Notes under the pieces: model-generated
Seen by the model: the letters and a program-made list of their open reading frames with translations, nothing else
Told to the model about the DNA's origin: nothing
Database searches by the model: none
In this document: positions 52,188 to 56,026 of the stretch, piece by piece
How positions within the stretch are numbered: the stretch's first letter is position 1
Layout of the letters: every line of letters starts with the position of its first letter
Assembly: GCA_964544305.1 (NCBI GenBank)
Contig: CAZJAZ010000012.1
Location: 1-56,026 of the forward strand
DNA: 56,026 nt
From: JAFDWI01 sp964544305
GTDB lineage: Bacteria > Actinomycetota > Acidimicrobiia > Acidimicrobiales > Iamiaceae
Direction of reading: 5' to 3'
Position numbers and translations under genes: made by a program

Positions 52188-52406
52188 GTGGCGCAAGACA
52201 CAGAGAACAACACGTTGCGGCATTTGTCAGGTGGCCTTGAGTTCGCTGTTTTCGTCACCTTGGCGGCATTGCTTGGAACGTGGATTGACACACGCCTGAA
52301 CACGTCTCCGTGGTTTCTCGTCGCGATGTTGATCGTTGGATTTGTCGGTGCAACCTGGCTACTCCTACGCAGCCTGACCACCCCACACAAGGGCGACGAC
52401 ACGTGA
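52188..52406 (+). CDS. AtpZ/AtpI-family small membrane protein
   Basis: 72 residues from GTG 52188: a hydrophilic start, a first helix FAVFVTLAALLGTWID with the acidic Asp typical of AtpZ, the turn TRLNTSPW, and a second helix FLVAMLIVGFVGATWLLL. Small proteins of this kind help assemble the c-ring or transport divalent cations for ATP synthase. It overlaps the next gene by four bases. Confidence 0.8.
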   Translation: MAQDTENNTLRHLSGGLEFAVFVTLAALLGTWIDTRLNTSPWFLVAMLIVGFVGATWLLLRSLTTPHKGDDT

Positions 52407-52786
52407 CGCGAGTGTTGCAACACCCCGGTTGGCTGATAGCTGCGAGCATTGTCGTAATCGGAATTGGCGTCGCATTGAGCATTGCCACCGACGATCACTT
52501 GCTGCGTGGAGTACTCATTGGCGGCGCCCTTGGAATCGTAAACCTCTTGATTGGCTCATACTTCACACAACGTGCACTGCATGGCGAGCCCGGAGCGGTC
52601 ATGATCAACATCGCGGCTGGTTTTGCTGCCCGATTCTTGGTACTTGCTAGCCTGCTGTTCGTCTTTACCGTGGGCGACGCGGTGAGCCCGGCAGGGTTTG
52701 GTCTCACATTCCTTGCATTTGTATTTGTTTACTTCGCTATTGAATTCACGTTGGCATTTCGTATGAAAGTACAAAAACCCGCATGA
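52403..52786 (+). CDS. atpI: ATP synthase subunit I
   Basis: 127 residues from GTG 52403, with four transmembrane helices in the AtpI pattern (LIAASIVVIGIGVALSI; LLRGVLIGGALGIVNLLIGSYF; AAGFAARFLVLASLLF; GFGLTFLAFVFVYFAIEF). It assists c-ring assembly. The stop overlaps atpB by ATGA. Confidence 0.82.
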   Translation: MTRVLQHPGWLIAASIVVIGIGVALSIATDDHLLRGVLIGGALGIVNLLIGSYFTQRALHGEPGAVMINIAAGFAARFLVLASLLFVFTVGDAVSPAGFGLTFLAFVFVYFAIEFTLAFRMKVQKPA

Positions 52787-53571
52787 TCGTTGCCATTGAG
52801 TCCGGACACGTCGTTGAAGAACTCTTGGATTTCCCGGTTATCGGAGACCTGAGCGCGCACCAAATCTTGCTGATTGTTGCGTCAGCGCTCATGATCGGCG
52901 TGTTCTGCTGGGCGGCCAAAGCGTTGCCAAAAGCCCCAAAGAAAACAGGCTTTCTCGCGTTCCTCGAGTACGGGCTCGTTTGGGTGCGTGACGAAATCTG
53001 TTACGCATTCCTCGGTCCGCACGAAGGGCGCAAATACCTGCCCCTCATTTGGACTCTGTTCTTCTTTATTCTGGTTTCGAACCTGCTCGGTTTGGCTCCT
53101 TTCCCGGTGTACATGCACGGCAAGACCGATGCGTTCACCGTCGCCACCGGCAACATTGCGGTGACGTCGGCTTTGGCGCTCATTGTCTTCGTCGTGACCC
53201 AAGCTGCCGGATTCATCAAACACGGACCCATCAAGTACTTCGGCACACTCGTGCCCGCTGGTGTTCCCACCGTGATTGCGCCGTTGATCTTCCTTATGGA
53301 ACTCATTGGTCTGTTCACCAAGCCGTTCGCTCTCCTTATCCGGTTGTTCGCCAACATGATCGCTGGCCACGCCCTTTTCGCAATCCTGTTTGCGATGTTG
53401 ATTCCCACCATTGGCGCACTGTCGATCGCCAACATCGGCTTGTCCGCAATCGGCGTGGTCGGGATTCTCGGCGTATTCCTCCTCGAAACCCTGATCGCAC
53501 TCTTGCAGGCGTACATCTTTACGGCGCTTGCTGCCACATTCATTTCAACGGCCGTTTCCGAAGGCCACTGA
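52783..53571 (+). CDS. atpB: ATP synthase F0 subunit a
   Basis: 262 residues, multi-pass. The family signature ELIGLFTKPFALLIRLFANMIAGH includes the essential Arg (LLIRLF) facing the c-ring carboxylate; LLQAYIFTALAATFIS is the last helix. It forms the proton half-channels. Confidence 0.95.
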   Translation: MIVAIESGHVVEELLDFPVIGDLSAHQILLIVASALMIGVFCWAAKALPKAPKKTGFLAFLEYGLVWVRDEICYAFLGPHEGRKYLPLIWTLFFFILVSNLLGLAPFPVYMHGKTDAFTVATGNIAVTSALALIVFVVTQAAGFIKHGPIKYFGTLVPAGVPTVIAPLIFLMELIGLFTKPFALLIRLFANMIAGHALFAILFAMLIPTIGALSIANIGLSAIGVVGILGVFLLETLIALLQAYIFTALAATFISTAVSEGH

Positions 53572-53605
53572 TCCACGTTCCCCATCACAAGGAGAAAAAC
53601 CCATC

Positions 53606-53866
53606 ATGAACCTCATTGGACTGATCCAGATCCTCGCTGCAGAAGCGGCAAGCTTCGGTCCGCTCGGCGGCGGCATCGGTGCCGGTCTGGCTGCTATTGG
53701 CGCCGGTCTGGGTATCGGTCGTCTCGCACAGGGTACTGCTGAAGGTATGGCCCGCCAGCCTGAAGAGTTCAGCCGCCTCCAGAGCTTCGCCATCATCATG
53801 GCCGCGCTCGTCGAAGGTGTTGCACTCTTCGCGGTTGTGGTCAGCTTCCTCGCAATGGGTAAGTAG
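53606..53866 (+). CDS. atpE: ATP synthase F0 subunit c
   Basis: 86 residues, two helices: Gly/Ala-rich GGGIGAGLAAIGAGLGIG, polar loop ARQPE, and second helix with the ion-carrying carboxylate Glu70 in IIMAALVEGVALFAV. The absence of the extra polar ligands of Na-dependent c subunits suggests proton coupling. AAGGAGAA is a strong ribosome-binding site upstream. Confidence 0.96.
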   Translation: MNLIGLIQILAAEAASFGPLGGGIGAGLAAIGAGLGIGRLAQGTAEGMARQPEEFSRLQSFAIIMAALVEGVALFAVVVSFLAMGK

Positions 53867-53878
53867 GCGTTGCCAAAC

Positions 53879-54430
53879 ATGCTGCCGCTTATCGCCGCAG
53901 AGGATGGCCCCAGCCTGATCGAGTTTCAGTTGCCGACGTTCCTTTGGACGTTGGGACTGTTCCTGGTCACGCTCTTCATTCTCTCCAAACTTGCGTGGCC
54001 CATGCTGCTCAAGAAAATGGAAGAGCGCGAAGTGCGCATCACCGAAGGTTTGGCCAAAGCCGAAGCCGCAGAAGCTCGCGCTCAAGAACTCGCTGAGCAA
54101 CAAGAGCAGATCTTGGCGCAAGCGCGCGTCGAGGCCAAGCAATTGCTCGCAGAAAGTCGGGCCGCTGCTGAAACGCAGCGTGCGTCGTTGATGGAAGCCG
54201 CGCAGGCCGAGATCGGTGACGAGCGTGAGCGTGCCAAACGCGAGATTGAGCTTGAGCGTGCTCGTGCGGTTGACGAACTGAAAGCGACCACCGTGGACCT
54301 CACCCTGGCTGCTTCAACCCAGTTGTTGCGCCGTGAGCTTGACGACGCTGATCATCGACGCTTAGTGACTAACTTGATTGACGAGTTGGCTGCACGCGAC
54401 GTGGTCAATGAGGTGGCAGGCCGACTGTGA
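53879..54430 (+). CDS. atpF: ATP synthase F0 subunit b
   Basis: 183 residues from ATG 53879 (TTG 53870 is an alternative). One N-terminal membrane helix (FLWTLGLFLVTLFILSKLAWP) followed by a long Glu/Ala/Arg-rich coiled coil to the end, the peripheral stalk. The stop overlaps atpH by four bases. Confidence 0.94.
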   Translation: MLPLIAAEDGPSLIEFQLPTFLWTLGLFLVTLFILSKLAWPMLLKKMEEREVRITEGLAKAEAAEARAQELAEQQEQILAQARVEAKQLLAESRAAAETQRASLMEAAQAEIGDERERAKREIELERARAVDELKATTVDLTLAASTQLLRRELDDADHRRLVTNLIDELAARDVVNEVAGRL

Positions 54431-54978
54431 GTACGACGAACGTGGTTGCCCGTGTCTACGCTCAGGCGCTTTTTGAGATCGGGAGCGCCGATGGGTCGCT
54501 TGCCAATCTCGTTGAAGAGCTGCGAGCGGTGCGCAATGTGATCACCGAACTCGAACCTGACGTGCGTGCCTTCATTGAAATGCCACAGCTCCCTCGGGGA
54601 GAGAAGTGGCAGGTCCTTGAAGCCGCATTCGGGTCACACGTGTCGCACAACGTGCTCGGGTTGTTACACGTCCTTGTTGATCGACGCCGCGAAGCGGTGC
54701 TGGTCGATGTGGTCACCGAGTTCGAAGCACTCGTTGATGCAGCACGCGACCGGGTGTCGGCCAGTGTGGTGACGGCTCGTCCACTCGACGACGATCTCAT
54801 CGCCGCAATTCAAGCCGAACTGCAACGTCAAACCGGGAAAGAAGTTGTGCTCGACCAAAAGGTCGACCCACAGATGATCGGAGGCGTACGTCTCAGCCTC
54901 GGCGACTTAGTCGTGGATGGGACAACCCGTCGTGCCTTGCACGACATGCGCCGCACCCTCGCCAGTTCCCTGGCATAA
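54427..54978 (+). CDS. atpH: ATP synthase F1 subunit delta
   Basis: 183 residues from GTG 54427. N-terminal helical domain starting VVARVYAQALFEIG and C-terminal IGGVRLSLGDLVVDGTTRRALHDMRRTL, the delta/OSCP signature. It ties the b dimer to the top of F1. It is followed by atpA after nine bases with AAGGAAAG. Confidence 0.94.
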   Translation: MSTTNVVARVYAQALFEIGSADGSLANLVEELRAVRNVITELEPDVRAFIEMPQLPRGEKWQVLEAAFGSHVSHNVLGLLHVLVDRRREAVLVDVVTEFEALVDAARDRVSASVVTARPLDDDLIAAIQAELQRQTGKEVVLDQKVDPQMIGGVRLSLGDLVVDGTTRRALHDMRRTLASSLA

Positions 54979-54987
54979 GGAAAGAAC

Positions 54988-56026
54988 ATGGAAATCAGGA
55001 CCGACGAAATCAGCTCCATCATCCGCCGTCAGATCGAAACGTTCGACGTTGATCTGGCCGTTGACGAGGTGGGAACCGTACTTGAAGTGGGCGACGGTAT
55101 CGCCCGTGTGTATGGGCTCGCCAACGTTATGGCTTCCGAGATGGTCGAGTTCGAAAACGGCTCGCTTGGCCTCGCACTGAACCTCGAAGAAGACTCGGTC
55201 GGTATCGTTATCCTTGGCGAGTACACCGACATTCGCGAGGGCGGAACCGTCAAGCGCACGGGTCGTGTGTTGTCGATCCCCACCGGTGAAGGCCTCATCG
55301 GGCGAGTCGTGAACCCGCTGTCGGAACCGATTGACGGCAAAGGCCCCATTGAAATGGCCAAGATGATGCCGGTGGAAGGTGCGGCGCCAGGTATCTCTGA
55401 CCGCCAACCAGTTACCGAGCCGCTCATGACGGGCATCAAGGCAATTGACGCGATGATCCCGGTTGGTCGTGGCCAGCGTGAGTTGATCATCGGCGACCGT
55501 GAAACGGGTAAGTCGACGGTTGCGATTGACACGATCTTGAACCAAAAAGACACCGGCGTTATTTGCGTGTACGTCGCCATTGGTCAGAAAGCTTCAACGG
55601 TCGCTGGTGTGGTTGAAACCCTCACCAAGCATGGCGCTATGGACTACACGATCGTGGTTGCCGCCACCGCAGACGACCCCGCACCGATGCAGTACATCGC
55701 ACCGTACGCCGGTTGTGCAATGGCCGAGTACTTCATGTACGAGAAGAACATGCACACCCTGTGTGTGTACGACGACCTGTCGAAACAGGCCGCGGCTTAC
55801 CGTGAACTTTCACTGCTGCTTCGCCGCCCGCCAGGCCGTGAGGCATACCCGGGTGACGTGTTCTACATTCACTCTCGTTTGTTGGAGCGCTCCGCGAAAC
55901 TCCACGACGACTTGGGTGCCGGTTCGCTGACCGCACTGCCGATCATCGAAACCCAAGCCGGTGACGTGTCCGCGTACATTCCGACCAACGTGATCTCAAT
56001 CACCGACGGTCAGATCTACCTTGAGC
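54988..56026 (+). CDS. atpA: ATP synthase F1 subunit alpha (3' partial)
   Basis: 346 codons from ATG 54988 to the window end. N-terminal beta-barrel, then nucleotide-binding domain with P-loop GDRETGKST (usual GDRQTGKT, so Gln is replaced by Glu), PAPMQYIAPYAGCAMAEYF, DDLSKQA and LLLRRPPGREAYPGDVFYIHSRLLERSA. It is the non-catalytic nucleotide-binding subunit of F1. Confidence 0.97.
   Translation, partial: MEIRTDEISSIIRRQIETFDVDLAVDEVGTVLEVGDGIARVYGLANVMASEMVEFENGSLGLALNLEEDSVGIVILGEYTDIREGGTVKRTGRVLSIPTGEGLIGRVVNPLSEPIDGKGPIEMAKMMPVEGAAPGISDRQPVTEPLMTGIKAIDAMIPVGRGQRELIIGDRETGKSTVAIDTILNQKDTGVICVYVAIGQKASTVAGVVETLTKHGAMDYTIVVAATADDPAPMQYIAPYAGCAMAEYFMYEKNMHTLCVYDDLSKQAAAYRELSLLLRRPPGREAYPGDVFYIHSRLLERSAKLHDDLGAGSLTALPIIETQAGDVSAYIPTNVISITDGQIYLE

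Overview
The window looks like a chromosomal scaffold of a non-mycelial actinobacterium, most likely class Acidimicrobiia (Ilumatobacter-like); this is inferred, not proven. Support comes from gene order and tiny ribosomal proteins: rsmI-metG-tatD-(rpfB position)-ksgA-ispE, then glmU-prs-rplY-pth, then argS-lysA-hom-thrC-rho-rpmE-prfA-prmC-tsaC-(ptp-rpiB-glyA)-wecA-atpIBEFHA. This is the classical actinobacterial backbone, and both bL37 and bS22, which are actinobacterial, are present. Two runs of exactly 100 N (3124-3223 and 10824-10923) are scaffold gaps.

Layout. 1-2.3 kb: two toxin-antitoxin modules (FitA/FitB PIN type and MntA/HepT type) around a lipoprotein; hepT has its first 14 codons in another frame. 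2.6-8.5 kb: accessory genes (secreted protein, cytochrome c lipoprotein, nitrobindin-like protein, SGNH hydrolase, a red-chlorophyll-catabolite-reductase-like protein, DUF983, a membrane Ser/Thr kinase). 8.5-16.6 kb: bL37, ychF, DUF192, rsmI, metG, tatD, an RlpA-like protein where rpfB usually lies, ksgA and ispE. 16.6-22.2 kb: bS22, tRNA-Gln, a DUF2142 membrane protein, a short monofunctional-looking GlmU, prs, rplY, pth. 22.2-28.2 kb: a 1430-residue multi-PAS GGDEF-EAL protein, tRNA-Arg and a P450/ferredoxin pair. 28.3-42.5 kb: argS, lysA, hom, thrC, apgM-like, rho. 42.6-56 kb: rpmE, prfA, prmC, tsaC, ptp, rpiB, glyA, wecA and the start of the ATP synthase operon (atpA runs off the end).

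The most striking region is 31.24-36.16 kb. The conserved lysA-hom junction is split by one opposite-strand gene of about 4.7 kb, bounded on each side by a copy of the same long palindrome, the two copies being in inverted orientation. The cargo gene encodes a secreted, LPXTG-anchored protein with a PKD domain. Its central region carries the spaced Arg/Lys-Lys/Asp-x-Asp/His-Gly signatures of class II nucleotidyl cyclase toxins (CyaA/edema factor/ExoY).

Other points: an ApgM-family enzyme sits where thrB normally lies and may supply homoserine kinase activity; GlmU lacks its acetyltransferase part; the low-molecular-weight phosphatase has its catalytic Cys upstream of any ordinary start codon.
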